NCBI GenBank assembly: GCA_002633005.1
Contig: NMRA01000027.1
Location: 161,265-225,264, forward strand
Reading direction: 5' to 3'
Length of the DNA: 64,000 bases
From: Phoronis australis
Lineage: Eukaryota > Phoronida > Phoronidae
The translations under genes were made by a program, and so were the position numbers. Below, piece after piece: positions 45,459 to 57,864 of the stretch. The notes beneath the pieces are model-generated. The model searched no databases, was not told the DNA's origin, and saw only the letters and a list, made by a program, of their open reading frames with translations. Numbering within the stretch: position 1 is the stretch's first letter; every line of letters starts with the position of its first letter.

Positions 45459-45515
45459 TAGGGTTAGAGGTTGGGGTTGGGGTTAAGGTTGGGGGTTGGA
45501 GTCAGAAGTGAGGAG
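45459..45515. repeat. TTAGGG-like G-rich repeat, right of gap
   Basis: Degenerate TAGGGTTAGAGGTTGGGGTT in the same orientation as the left side. It runs directly into the duplicated 22-bp minisatellite. Confidence 0.8.
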
Positions 45516-45519
45516 GCCA

Positions 45520-45868
45520 TGATACTTAGTATTCCTTACCATGATACTTAGTACTCCTTACAATGGTACTTAGTATTCCTTACCATGATACTTAGTACTC
45601 CTTACAATGATATTTTGTATTCCTTACCATGTTACTTAATACTTCTTACCATGCTCCTTATTATTCCTTACCATGATACTAAGTACTCCTGAAAATGATA
45701 CTTAGTATTCCTTACCATGATACTTAGTATTCCTTACAATGATACTTAGTATTCCTTACCATGATACTTAGTATTCCTTACAATGATACTTAGTATTCCT
45801 TAGCTTAATTAGTACTCCTTAGCATGATACTTAGTAATCCATAACATGATTCTTAGTATTCCTTACCT
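45520..45868. repeat. 22-bp minisatellite, duplicated copy
   Basis: About 15 units of the TTAGTATTCCTTACCATGAT repeat also found in RSPH14 intron 8. It lies directly left of the duplicated last exon segment. Confidence 0.93.
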
Positions 45869-45871
45869 TTA

Positions 45872-46782
45872 TACCACTTGATTTTGGGTTAACATTAAGA
45901 ACATCAAAACCATGAGTAACTCAAGAAAGTGCTTCAAATGTTTTGTGGTTGGACAATGCTTTATATTTATTCTCTCTAAACAGGCCTCCAGACAGCATTA
46001 TAATATTTAAGCATTCGAAGAACAAAGAGCCTGCGCAGTAGTTTATCAAATAAACTATCCACGAAATGTATATCAGCTTGTTCACAATAATTTTCTGTGT
46101 TCACAATCAATTTGTCTGCATGTCTCAAAATTTTGATGCTTTTTGTCTACAGTAGCCTTTCAAATTCAAATGGTTAACATAAAATTCATTGAATATAATA
46201 CCGCTGCTTTAGATCATTATATGGAGGGTTTTCTAAGGGAAAGTGTTTTTCAACTTCTACTGTGTTACAATCGCAATAAAGCATGACCTAGTCCTGTCTT
46301 CCTTTTACAAAACCGTAAAATTGTGAATTCACAAATTGCAAAAATGTACCTTTTAAAGATATCTGTATCGAAATGTGTAAATGCATTACTCTTATCCTTA
46401 TTCAAGTACATTGTATTGGTTAGTTTTTAATTACCACTTTTGTTGTATTTTTCAGATCGAGGCTTTGTGTTTAAACACCATACCTGCTGTGGCCAAGCTG
46501 TGAGATCCATAACGTGGAAACCTTGAGTGCATTGTGAATCTATCAAATAAAGTTTTGCTGTATCGTCAATCATGAAGGCGTTGGAATCACAAAAGCGAGG
46601 CAATGTAGAATTCGCTCCAAAATCATGACTGTATTTCATTATTTCTGCTAAGTTATCAAAAAGTATATGTGTATGTAGCATTTTGTAAATAAATTATTAA
46701 AATATTTTAACTTTATTTTTCTTGTTTTGAACACTGAAAATTATTCCTTAATATTAAGTGTGCAATTTTTGAAACAGGTGCA
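45872..46782. repeat. Segmental duplication, distal copy
   Basis: Matches 36111-37033 at an offset of 9,761 bp before the exon and 9,749 after it, the difference being mainly a 13-bp deletion inside the exon. Homology ends at GAAACAGGTGCA. The low divergence suggests a recent event. Confidence 0.93.
46456..46503 (+). pseudogene. RSPH14: Duplicate RSPH14 terminal exon, truncated
   Basis: The acceptor TTGTATTTTTCAG is intact and the first 14 codons match exon 9 (IEALCLNTIPAVAK). A 13-bp deletion then joins AAGC to TGTGAG, giving Leu and an immediate TGA. The last 13 residues of RSPH14 are lost, while the polyadenylation region downstream is kept. If spliced from exon 8 it would give a 328-residue protein with a shortened C terminus. 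Whether it is ever used is unknown. Confidence 0.8.
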
Positions 46783-47206
46783 TTTTAAGAAATTTTGAAC
46801 AGAACTACCTTTCAATGTTATAGTGCCATGCTTAGGCAGGTCAAAAACGACCAGCATCAAAGTAAAAAAAAATAAGAATGAAATGGTTTATTAAGCCAAA
46901 GGGAACACATATGAGCTCCATTCGACCAAGGTAGAACTGTAAAAAAGGAGAGCATGGCTCGATTTTTTGTAAGAATCACAAAATGAAAACATTCAATACG
47001 CATCGTCATGGTGTCAAAGGAGATGTTAAAAAGTAGTTTTCTTTCATTTAAACAGGCTGGATATAACTTGAAAATAAGTTAGTGTCATTTGTAATGATGT
47101 TTTTGCAAAGCTTGTGAATTCCCAATAGCACTGTTGCCAGTGAGAGTTACTGAACTGGCACCAGTTAGTGATCAATATTTGCTACATTTATTCCAAGAAA
47201 TACCAA
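46783..47206. other. Spacer, no gene seen
   Basis: AT-rich DNA between the duplicated exon and satellite array 2. Nothing recognisable. Confidence 0.55.
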
Positions 47207-50200
47207 ACGGTTGAAAGTCAATTCTTTTTCATTTTCGCTACTGAGGGAGGGCCAGAGGACTTAGGAACGGAGGGGCATCGATTTTCAACGGTTAGTTTTT
47301 CAGCAATATACGTTTGAACTGAGGAGGCGGAATCTCCGTAAAATTCTCGGTTTTTCGGGGTAGGGCAAAGTAGTGCGCGGTTTTGCGCCAATTGACGAAA
47401 ACTCAATAGTTGAAAGTCAATCTTTTTCTTTTCCTCTACTGGTGAAGGGCCAGAGTACCTAGGAACGGAGGGGCATCGATTTTCAACGGTTAGTTTTCCG
47501 GCAATAGACGTTTGAATTGAGGAGGCGGAATCTCCGTAAAATTCTCGGTTTTTCGGGGTAGGGCAAGGTAGTGCGCGGTTTTGCGCCAATTGACGAAAAC
47601 TCAACCATGAAAGTCAATTCTTTTTCTTTTCCTCTACTGATGGAGGGCCAGAGGACCTAGAAACGGAGGAGCATCGATTTTCAACGGTTTGTTTTCCAGC
47701 AATAGGCGTTTTAACTGAGGAGGCGGATTCTCCGTAAAATTCTCGGTTTTTCGGGGTAGGGCAAAGTAGTGCGCGGTTTTGCGCCAATTGACGAAAACTC
47801 AACCATGAAAGTCAATTCTTTTTCTTTTCCTCTACTGATGGAGGGCCAGAGGACCTAGAAACGGAGGAGCATCGATTTTCAACGGTTTGTTTTCCAGCAA
47901 TAGGCGTTTTAACTGAGGAGGCGGATTCTCCGTAAAATTCTCGGTTTTTCGGGGTAGGGCAAAGTAGTGCGCGGTTTTGCGGCAATTGACGAAACCTCAA
48001 CCGTTGAAAGTCAATTATTTTTCCTTTCCCCTACTGATAGAGGGAAAAAGTACCCAGGAACGGAGGGGCATCGATTTTCAATGGTTAGTTTTTCAGCAAT
48101 AGACGCTTGAACTGAGGAGGCGGAATCTCCGTTAAATTCTCGGTTTTTCGGGGTAGGGCAAAGTAGTGCGCGGTTTTGCGTCAATTGACGAAAACTCAAT
48201 GGTTGAAAGTCAATTCCTTTTCTTTTCCTCTACTGGTGGAGGGCCAGAGTACCTAGGAACGGAGGGGCACCGATTTTCAACGGTTAGTTTTCCGGCAATA
48301 GACGTTTGAATTGAGGAGGCGGAATCTCCGTAAAATTCTCGGTTTTTCGGGGTAGTGTAAAGTAGTGCGCGGTTTTGCGCCAATTGAAGAAAACTCAATA
48401 GTTGAAAGTCAATTATTTTTCTTTTCCTCTACTGAGGGAGGGCCAGAGGACCTAGGAACGGAGGAGCATCGATTTTCAACGGTTAGTTTTCCGGCAATGG
48501 ACGTTTCAATTGAGGACGCGGATTCTCCGTAAAATTCTCGGTTTTTCGGGTTAGGGAAAAGTCGTGCGGAGCTTTGTGCCAATTGACGAAAACTTGACAG
48601 TTGAAAGTCAATTCTTTTTCTTTTCCTCTACTGATAGAGGGCCAGAAGACCTATGAACGGAGGAGCATTGATGTTCAACTGTTAGTTTTCCGGCAATAGA
48701 CGCTTCAACTGAGGAGGCGGAATCTCCGTAAAATTCTCGGTTTTTCGGGAAAGGACAAAGTCGTGCGGGACTTTGTGCCGATTGACGAAAACTTAACTGT
48801 TGAAAGTCAATTCTTTTTCATTTTCTCTACTGACGGAGGGCCAGAGTACCTAGGAACGGAGGGGCATCGATTTTCAACGGTTAGTTTTCTGGCAATAGAC
48901 GTTAGAATTGAGGAGGCGGAATCTATGTAAAATTCTCGGTTTTTCGGGGTAGGGCAAGGTAGTGCGCGGTTTTGCGCCAATTGACGAAAACTCAACCATG
49001 AAAGTCAATTCTTTTTCTTTTCCTCTACTGATGGAGGGCCAGATGAACTAGAAACGGAGGAGCATCGATTTTCAACGGTTTCTTTTCAAGCAATAGGCGT
49101 TTTAACTGAGGAGGCCGATTCTCCGTAAAATTCTCGGTTTTTCGGGGTAGGGCAAAGTAGTGCGCGGTTTTGCGGCAATTGACGAAACCTCAACCGTTGA
49201 ACGTCATATATTTTTCTTTTCCTCTACTGAGGGAGGGCCAGAGGATCTAGGAACGGAGGGGCATCGATTTTCAACGGTTTATTTTCCAGCAATAGGCGTT
49301 TGAACTGAGGAGGCGGAATCTCCGTAAAATTCTCGGTTTTTCCAGGTAGGGCAAAGTAGTGCGCGGTTTTGCNAACGGTTAGTTTTCCGGCAATAGACGT
49401 TTGAGTTGAGGAGGCGGAATCTCCGTAAAATTCTCGGTTTTTCGGGGTAGTGCAAAGTAGTGCGCGGTTTTTCGCCAATTAACGAAAACTCAACCGTTGA
49501 AAGTCAATTCTTTTTTTTCCTCTATTGATGGAGGGCCAGAGTACCTAGGAACGGAGGGGCATCGATTTCCAACGACTAGTTTTCCGGCAATAGACCTTTG
49601 AGTTGAGGAGGCGGAATCTCCGTAAAATTCTCGGTTTTTCGGGGTGGAGCAAAATAGTGCGCGGTTTTTCGCCAATTGACGAAGACTCAACCGTTGAAAG
49701 TCAATTCTTATTCTTTTTCTCTACTGATGGAGGGCCAGAGGACCTAGGAACGGAGGGGCATCGATTTTCAACAGTTAGTTTTTCAGCAATAGACGTTTGA
49801 ACTGAGGAGGCGGAATCTAGGTAAAATTCTCGGTTTTTCGGGGTAGGGCAATGTCGTGCGCCGTTTTGCGCCAATTGACGAAAACTCAACCGTTTAAAGT
49901 CAATTCTTTTTCTTCTCCTCTACTGATGAAGGGCCAGAGGACCTAGGAACGGAGGAGCATCGATTTTCAACGGTTAGATTTCCGGCAATAGACGTTTCAA
50001 CTAAGGAGGCGGAATCTCCGTATAATTCTCGGTTTTTCGGGGTAGGGCAAAGTAGAGCGCGGTTTTGCGCCAATTGACGAAAACTCAACCGTTGAAAGTC
50101 AATTTTTTTCCTTTCCTCTATTGATGGAGGGCCAGAGTACCTAGGAACGGAGGGGCATCGATTTTCAACGGTTTGTTTTTCAGCAATAGACGTTTGAATT

Positions 50201-51590
50201 GAGGAGGCCGAATCTTCGTAAAATTCTCGTTTTTTCGAGGTAGGGCAAAGTCGTGCGCGGTTTTGCGCCAATTGACGAAAACTCAACCTGTGTGAAGTCA
50301 ATTCTTTTTCTTTTCCTCTACTGATGGAGGGCCAGAGTACCTAGGAACGGAGGGGCATCGATTTCCAACGGTTAGTTTTCCGGCAATAGACGTTTGAGTT
50401 GAGGAGGCGGAATCTCCGTAAAATTCTCGGTTTTTCGGGGTAGGGCAAAGTAGTGCTCGGTTCTGCGCCAATTGACGAAAACTCAACAGTTGAAAGTCAA
50501 TTCTTTTTCTTTTCCTTTACTGAGGGAGGGCGAGAGGACCTAGGAACGGAGGAGCATCGATTTTCAAAAGGTTAGTTTTCCGGCAATAGACGTTAGAATT
50601 GAGGAGGCGGAATCTCCGTAAAATTCTCGGTTTTTCGGGGTAGGGCAAAGTAGAGCGCGGTTTTGCGCCAATTGACGAAAACTCAACCATGAAAGTCAAT
50701 TCTTTTTCTTTTCCTCTACTGATGGAGGGCCAGAGGACATAGAAACGGAGGAGCATCGATTTTCAACGTTTTGTTTTCCAGCAATAGGCGTTTTAACTGA
50801 GGAGGCGGATTCTCCGTAAAATTCCCGATTTTTCGGGGTAGGGCAAAGTAGTGCGCGGTTTTGCGGCAATTGACGAAACCTCAACCGTTGAAAGTCAATT
50901 ATTTTGAGGAGCTCCGATTTTCAACGGTTAGTTTTTCAGCAATAGACGTTTGAACTGAGGAGGCGGAATCTCCGTAAAATTGTCGGTTTTTCGAGTTAGG
51001 GCAAAGTCGTGCACGGTTTTGCGCCAATTGACGAAAACTCAACCGTTGAAAGTCAATTCTTTTTCTTTTCCTCTATTGATAGAGGGCCAGAGTATCTAGG
51101 AACGGAGGGGCATCGATTTTCAACGGTTAGTTTTCCGGCAATAGACGTTTGAACTGAGGAGGCGGAATCTCCGTAAAATTATCGGTTTTTCGAGGTAGGG
51201 CAAAGTCGTGCGCGGTTTTGCGCCAATTGACGAAAACTCAACAGTTGAAAGTCAATTCTTTTTCTTTTCCTCTACTCACGGAAGGCCAGAGGACCTAGGA
51301 ACGGAGGAGCATCGATTTTCAACATTTAGTTTTTCAGCAATAGACGTTTGAATTAAGGAGGCGGAATCTCCGTATAATTCTCGGTTTTTCGGGGTAGGGC
51401 AAAGTGATGCGCGGTTTTGCGCCAATTGACGAAAAGTCAACCGCTGAAAGTCAATTCTTTTTAATTTCCTCTACTGAAGGAGGGCCAGAGTACCTAGGAA
51501 CGGAGGGGCATCGGTTTTCAACGGTTAGTTTTTCAGCAATAGACGTTTGAACTGAGGAGGAGGAATCTCCGTAAAATTCTCGGTTTTTCG
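47207..51590. repeat. 199-bp satellite array 2
   Basis: About 22 monomers of the same satellite as at 1-18.4 kb, in the same orientation. Some units are 198 bp because AACCATGAAAG replaces AACCGTTGAAAG. The array starts inside a monomer at AAACGGTTGAAAG and stops inside one at CTCGGTTTTTCG, at different points from array 1. Two nearly identical units lie at 47.6-48.0 kb, with a related one at 50.7 kb. A single N at 49373 marks a phase break. Confidence 0.97.
49373..49373. other. Single N, satellite phase break
   Basis: One undetermined base between GCGCGGTTTTGC and AACGGTTAG, out of monomer phase. Probable assembly join. Confidence 0.8.
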
Positions 51591-52349
51591 TCCGCTTTTT
51601 GTCAGCAAAAGGTCTACATCGCCAGAAATTAGACCCCCCATATTAAATGCTGAGTACGCTCATGGATTTTGATGAAGCGATAACTCAAGACCCCCCGAGA
51701 CTGCCCCGTGAATAACCGATAAACGCGAGAATAAGCTTTTCCAGGACTGATGTTTTCTAAGAATGACAATTGAGCCGCTATATAACGGAAAGATTCTTGA
51801 ATAGACACACACACACACACCGGACGATTTCGGCTCTCGCCGAAGCCACACCGACGGAGAAGGCATCTACGTCAACTAGACCTTGAGTAATAAGGTAGGT
51901 AGTGCTGTTTTATATCGTGGCCCTTCAGGGAATGTGTCGCACGTTGTACGACCGAGACTTCACTCGTGTTTTACGCGTTATTGCTGTATTCAATGACAAA
52001 ATGGTTTGTAGGTAACGTGAGCTCTGAAGAAGTTGTACGCTTCTCCAACCTGGTTTTACGCTCGTATTTTTCGCTCGCAAAATTACGGACCGTAAAACGC
52101 ACACTCTATCGATCTGAGATAACTATAGGAGATTCAGAACTCACTGCTTGGTTATTACGTTTGTCGATCGTTACCGGTTTTTACGCAATAATTTACCGTG
52201 TTGGTACACTACTTGTTATAATGTATAGTTTCCTTGTTGTATCTATATCGTGACAAGGATACTGGGATTGCGGGAGTATCTCAAGTTCTCTACATGTTGC
52301 GAGTGCATCATGAAGGGAAGTGAAACGCGGGAAACAAACGCCAGCTTCG
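51591..52349. other. Spacer, no gene seen
   Basis: It contains a short CA microsatellite at about 51805-51820 and a region rich in TTTTACG/CGTAAAA words in both orientations (51.97-52.20 kb). No coding signal. Confidence 0.5.
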
Positions 52350-52510
52350 TAGTCCAGTCATTCTACGGATAACCCGTAAAAAATTGCAACGGAAGGTTTT
52401 ATTGCATAAATCGTATCCTTTCACACCCCTTAGTGGCGAAAAAAAGTCTACCGGAATCGGAGTGGCGGAAGTTGTTTTTTCAAGATGGCGGACAAAATGG
52501 CCGCCAGATT
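52350..52510 (+). repeat. Left terminal inverted repeat of the 5.7-kb element
   Basis: About 150 bp alignable to the complement of the right arm with small indels. Starts TAGTCCAGTCATTCTACGGA and ends in CAAGATGGCGGACAAAATGG. Confidence 0.75.
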
Positions 52511-53290
52511 TTCTGATGCTCACTATAACTCAAGAGTGGAATGTGATAGAGTAAAAATTCAAACAGGTTTACCTATGTTTTGTGGGTCAATAAATCCATT
52601 GGAAATGGTTTTGCATGGCTGTGGTGACACCGTCCGCCATTTTCCAAGATGGCCGCCAAATTTACTTGAGTCGCACAACTTCGCACTAACAAATTAGTGT
52701 TCCGTCTTGCTTCAAACGTCGCATCATAGGTTTTCTGGGCCGACTAATCCATTGAGACTCATTGCATTTGGCACTAATGATTACTTCCACCATTTCCAAG
52801 ATGGCGGACAAAATGGCCGCCAGATTTGCAGATGATCATTATAACTCGAGAGTGGAATGTGATAGAGTAAAACTTCAAAAAGGTTTACCTTTCTTTTGTG
52901 GGTAAACAAATCCATTGGAAAAGTTTTGCATGGCTGTGGTGACACCATCAGCCATTTTCCAAGATGGCCTCCAAAACTATTTCGAATCGCACAACTTCGC
53001 ACAAACAGATTAGTGCGTCTTGCTTCAAACAGTGTATCATAGGTTTTCTGGGTCGACTAATCCTTTTAGACTCATTGCGTTTGGCTCTAATGATTACTTC
53101 CACCATTTTGTAAGATGGCCACCAAATAGTTGCTTTGTGTAAGAACTTAAGATTCCAGAGACACGCCATATCCTGAGTTTTTTAGGTCAGCACGTCCATT
53201 ACAATGATTTTTGTCTGGGTCTTGATGATTACGACTACCATTTTCAAGATGGTTTAACGAATAACTTATTTGGGTCAAAAACATCAGGTT
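52485..53290. repeat. Subterminal repeats of about 310 bp
   Basis: The block starting AAGATGGCGGACAAAATGGC at 52485 recurs at 52799 and in degenerate form near 53113. Shared words include CGAGAGTGGAATGTGATAGA, AATCCATTGGAAA, CATGGCTGTGGTGACACC and TCGCACAACTTCGCAC. These are noncoding tandem modules inside the left arm. Confidence 0.8.
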
Positions 53291-53450
53291 TAGCTGGACT
53301 GAAGGGTCATTCTCCTCCTGAAAAAGTGTGCTGTATTGAAAATAACTCTCTGCAATTAACTCAGTGATCTACTATCCACACTGTCTGTGTCACTGCCAGT
53401 TAGTTGTAAATGCTAGTGAATCTATACACAATCAACCAGTATTTACACAA

Positions 53451-55785
53451 CTAATTTCTGTCAACTGAGAATGAATTGCTGCAGCTAAAACCACGGCATT
53501 CTCCACATTCAATTGAGTACGGCATTCCTAACTTCTTGCAAGTACACCTCTTGGAACTGCAGTTGGTCTTACACGAGCATCTCACTACTTTCAGCAGGTG
53601 CTGACTGGCCCGTCGTCGTGGGAATGAATTTTCCACGTGCCAGCATCCATCCCCAATACAGCGAGTCTAGGCCACTGCCACGGAAACTTGACCGCTCTTG
53701 CTCTTGATAATATGTTCTGGCAGCATGGAATTTAGCTACTGAAGAAAGTTGGTGATAATGACTGTATTTGGACTGTGGCTTGTCTGACACCTCATCCACA
53801 AATCGCCTGTATCGCAAGTCATCCAAATTTCCAGAGCCAGTACCGCCATGAAGCACAGATACAACTCTTACCAGCTTCAAATATGTCTTGCTTCAGCTGC
53901 ATGTGTCTAGTGAATACTCTTACTAGAGTTTGCAGAGTTCTCGATCATGCAGTTTCTTGAATGGGAGAGCCTTCGCTAATACCAAACAGCTGTAATGTTC
54001 TGGTGCAACCACCTATTGCACGCGCAAATGGCAAAACTGCGCAAGTTTCGGCACCAAGAGACAACTGTATTTCCTTGGTGCCCCAGGCTCTCCTCTTGCT
54101 TTGGTGCCTCTTGTCAAATTTCATGAACATTGGAATTTGTTGTGAAGTAGCATGGTAATGCAAAAAAAACCAACAAGTCTGTATCGTCTGCAATAAGGGT
54201 AGTTGGACCTTGTGCTGCGTTCTCTACTGCTGTTTCTATAATTAAAACATCTGCGTCACCTTGAGCTTGTACCACTGTGCAACCAGCATTTCCTAGCAAA
54301 CTTGAAGTGATTTTCAGTTCCAACCACCCCACCCTGTCTGCGAACATGAGAGATATCTTTAGTTGATGATCCATCTCAGTAACCATCAAAAGCAACAGTA
54401 GGCTGGGTGCACTTGCTGATGTAATCCACGTAAGCTCTACCAAATGACTGAAACGTTGCACCTCTAGGCCATGGAATACGGTGAAGGAGAGAACCACCGT
54501 CGATTACGTGCATCACCGTGTTTTCTGGAAATTGAAATCCTCAGGTAGTCCCCCACTGGACCAGAGTGGGTCAGCTCATATTGATTTATTAGCGACTCTG
54601 GGAAGACCAGATGTATCAAAAAGAGCAGGGTACCCAACACAAACTTCAAAAGGCTTGATGAACTTTCACTGTTGTCTTTTGCAGCTGTCAGGATTCGCTG
54701 AAATGGCAGTCGTGGATCCACTTGTGTAAAATTACTATTAGAAGCATGAACTGATTGACTTGTCATTGCCACAACCTTGTCTTTCTTTCCGAATGTGAAG
54801 TCTTTCACACTTGACCCCTCCATAGACAAGTGAACCGCCTTCCCCACTTATCTGGCATTTTCGGCTCTGACGCATGTGCCTGCAGTCACACCAGTGGAGA
54901 TGTTCTGTAATGGTTCTCTTTAAAATGGGTTACTGTTGTGGAGGAATTCAACAAGGCTGCGGATGTCTTTGTCGTCACGCGATTGTCTTGTCTGGGTACA
55001 TTCTTTATGCTGCTGACTTGTTTCACAACTCAAGTTTGTCACAGTCTGCATGGCACCATTTATACCTGAGCATGCCGGCAAGGAAAGCAGCCACGGTGCA
55101 CTCTGTGTATCTCCCATTTCGCAACCTCTAGTTAAATCTCCTGTTGCTTAAATACTTTTTCATGAGCGTTTGTTCAATTACAAGATCATATCTCATTATG
55201 ACAAGCCTGCCCAGAATCTGTCACTTTGTCTTATGTTGTGTTGGCCGTAGACGTCTGGATGGGTGTCTTTGAGTTGCTACGTCTGCTGCAAGTATATGTA
55301 TGAAGATTTTGCATATGAGTTGTGACCAGGGGCTGCAAAGCAAGGCAGCATTTCAGAAACTGTTTGTAGATGAAGCTCCCAATCTGACGTTATTTCTGTT
55401 TTTAAAGAAGTCGAAGGATGTCAGTCATCTTCATATACTGCAGCCAAAGACTAATGATTCGACATTGCAAGGACAAGTCGGAACACTCCGACGAGCATAC
55501 ATCGTCGCACACAGACGTCATGCCAGCAATAAGATCATCATACCGCTTCAGACCAGCTCTCAAGTCATCATGAAGAATATCATTGGCCATTGATTCTTCT
55601 GACGAACTATTCTCTGTCACTGCGAATTCTAAAGACCTATACTCTGATTCAGTCGTGTTTGAATATACCAATGGCAGTAGGTCGGAAGCCAGAAGTGAAC
55701 TCTCGTGAGGGCATTCTGCTGTAATCCAAGGTTCAGAATCGGAAGACACTGGCTGGGCATGGCATGTCCCAGAGTATACATCTAG
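53451..55785 (-). pseudogene. Decayed PIN/FEN1-like nuclease-family gene with Cys-rich tail
   Basis: Minus-strand fragments in several frames occur in the order of an uncharacterised multicopy invertebrate protein. An acidic Ser-rich segment (55.75-55.40 kb) is followed by DIRSLVEFLHNSNPF (54.92 kb), then SSVKDFTFGKKDKVVAM (54.8 kb), a piece with FQSFGRAYVDYISK and then VFD/FDGY (54.4 kb). Next comes an acidic core with GDADVLI and ADDTDLLV (54.2 kb), then AIGGCTRTLQLFGI, then LRYRRFVDEV and LYWGWMLARGKFIP (53.8-53.6 kb). Last is a Cys-rich tail CSCKTNCSSKRCTCKKLG ending CGECRG-SCSNS (53.5 kb). GDADVLI and D-D-TDLL fit the metal-binding Asp/Glu pattern of PIN/FEN1-type nucleases. At least five frameshifts or stops kill this copy. 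A solo LTR sits just beyond its 5' end. Confidence 0.7.
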
Positions 55786-55789
55786 TTAT

Positions 55790-56477
55790 TGTCGGAATAT
55801 AGACTGACACTGTTTTTAGTTGTATTGTTTTGTTTTGTTATCCTGTTTGATTGGCATGACCCCTGAGTTAATTACAATGATGATGTAATTTGTTTACTAA
55901 TGTATTGTGTGGAACTTTCTAGAAGACTCTAGCACGACAGTGATTAATGCAGTCTGGAATATTCTAGAGACTAGTATATGTTTGTAGAATGATTGGGTAG
56001 ATTCAGGAAAGTTCTAGAATGTGCTTGAATTGATGTAAAGTTCCAGAACAATGCATTAGGCTATAAATACACAAGCACGGGTTTGTGTTAGGCAGATCAA
56101 GTCAGTTCAAGAGAAGATCAAGTCAGTTCAAGAGAAGATCAAGTAAATTCAAGAAAGTTAATCAGGAGAACTACAGTTGAGTTACAGTGAAGAGAATCAG
56201 CAGTTACAGCGATAGTCAATAGAGAGCCAGCTATAGAGACAGCAGGTTATTGAATCGACGAGTGTAACAGTTGCTGAACGTGTCTCAGAAGTCAAGGCTT
56301 CGCAGCATTGGCTGGAGCATAAACAGACATTACGTCGGACGTTTTGTTTGAGTAGGCTTGTGAACATACGGTCGGGATTAATAAAGGATTAACTCGAACC
56401 AGTCTTCAGTCACCGAAAGCTATTAGCACCGGTCTGTAACAACGTGCGCCCACCCACACACGGGGAAAAACGTGACA
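55790..56477 (+). mobile_element. Solo LTR, probable
   Basis: A 688-bp segment beginning TGTCGG and ending CGTGACA. It has a TATA box (CTATAAATAC at about 56072) and, 300 bases later, AATAAAGG (about 56384), the U3-R-U5 order of an LTR on the plus strand. A GATCAAGTCAGTTCAAGAGA motif is tandemly repeated after the TATA box. Flanks GTTAT and GTTAC would be a 4/5 target-site duplication. No primer site or internal domain follows, so it is solo. The exact ends are uncertain. Confidence 0.6.
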
Positions 56478-57864
56478 GTTACATGACCAGTTGGGATGTC
56501 TGGGATGTCTGAAGAATCTGTGTCCATAGTCTGACAAGTGTACAAGCATTGAACTGCTCCACCTTTGGCATGGAATCTGTGTGTTCTATGTTGGTGACAT
56601 TCCGGACTCCTGGAATTTCTGAAGAACCTGAATTTCTTTCTTCATAGGTTTTGGATTGGCGTTAATTGTTCTGTCAATATTTGGAAGTGGGATGTTGAAT
56701 GTTCTGGCTTTTATGATAGCATTCAGTGGTGAGTATACCAACATATGCCCCCCACTGCTCTATCCACATTTTTTCCATTTAACATAAGGATCACACTGAT
56801 GCATTCACCGTCTCAAGAACTTCTTGAAGCCCTGTGCTTGACATTACGTATCCAATACATCCCAGAAAGCTCATCTCAGTATGAAATCTTCCAAGCCTGG
56901 CTAAGAACAAGTGACTGCAGATCACTGTCATTTTGTTTGCTGAAGCTAATTTCCTCTAAAATCAGTTACCCATGTTCATAAAAGGCATGCATATTAAACA
57001 AATTGTGAGTCCTAACTATTAAAATTTAATTATTAATAACTTTTTGTTACACAATCCTATTTGCTTTTTATCATATTCAGGTGAAATCAGCAGCCAAATT
57101 ATCAATACATGCCAGAAGCAGACGAAATCGATGCCTGGGAACAACTAATAATATCTCCAATAGCAGAGAAAAAAGCCACTTCCTGCCCAATTTTATTAAG
57201 AGTTTGTGTAATGAATATGCCAATAAATCCGCCAGAATAACATATTTTTCTAACAAATATTATTTTTGATACCTCAAATGAATATATTTTACATAAAAAT
57301 AATTGAGTTTGTTAAATTTATTATGAAAATTCAACTAAAGCCTTTTCTGAAATACACACCAATTTTTATGTTATATAATCTAAAATGTGATTAAAATTCC
57401 ACATTTAGTATCTAAATCTTAAAAACAAATTGTAGAAACAATCAACTCATTAACCCTGACTGCAGATTGTAAAATGTATTTGTATAAATGGGTATCAGGT
57501 CACAAACAAAGTTTGCAAAACATAAATGCGGTAAATTGGAGTTTGTGAATTGGCGGCCATTTTGTCAGCCATATTAATTTTATTTTCGGAAACCAGTGAC
57601 CAATTGTAAGGTCCAGATATTTTCAATTGTCTAACTTACAAAAGAATAAAACTTTTGCCATTTTCAGGGCAAAATATAAAAAGAAATCTTGCAACATGTA
57701 CCAAATTGCCGTTTCGGCCGCCATTTTGTCGGCCATATTGGTTTTATTTTACTTAAAATTGGCGTCTTTTGATTGGTATGCCTGTTATGAACAAACTTTG
57801 TTGTTTTATTTTTAGCTGTTACATAAGAGTAGTATGCGAGAAAACAGTAAACACCGGTTTTGTC
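56478..57864. other. Noncoding interior of the 5.7-kb element
   Basis: AT-rich, without recognisable coding sequence. GGCGGCCATTTTGTCAGCCA at about 57552 and CGGCCGCCATTTTGTCGGCC at about 57715 are subterminal modules shared, inverted, with the left arm. Confidence 0.5.

Noticed and set aside
45058-45486. Open frame across the gap
   Set aside because: It consists of undetermined bases between G-rich repeats.
44960-45515. True chromosome end
   Set aside because: The TTAGGG-like units are degenerate, internal, and followed on both sides by ordinary sequence and a duplicated exon.
51629-51866. Minus-strand frames through the CA microsatellite
   Set aside because: They overlap each other in different frames and are dominated by a CVCV repeat from the microsatellite.
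54481-54729. Plus-strand frames within 53.5-55.6 kb
   Set aside because: They lie opposite the decayed minus-strand PIN-like gene and have no recognisable content.
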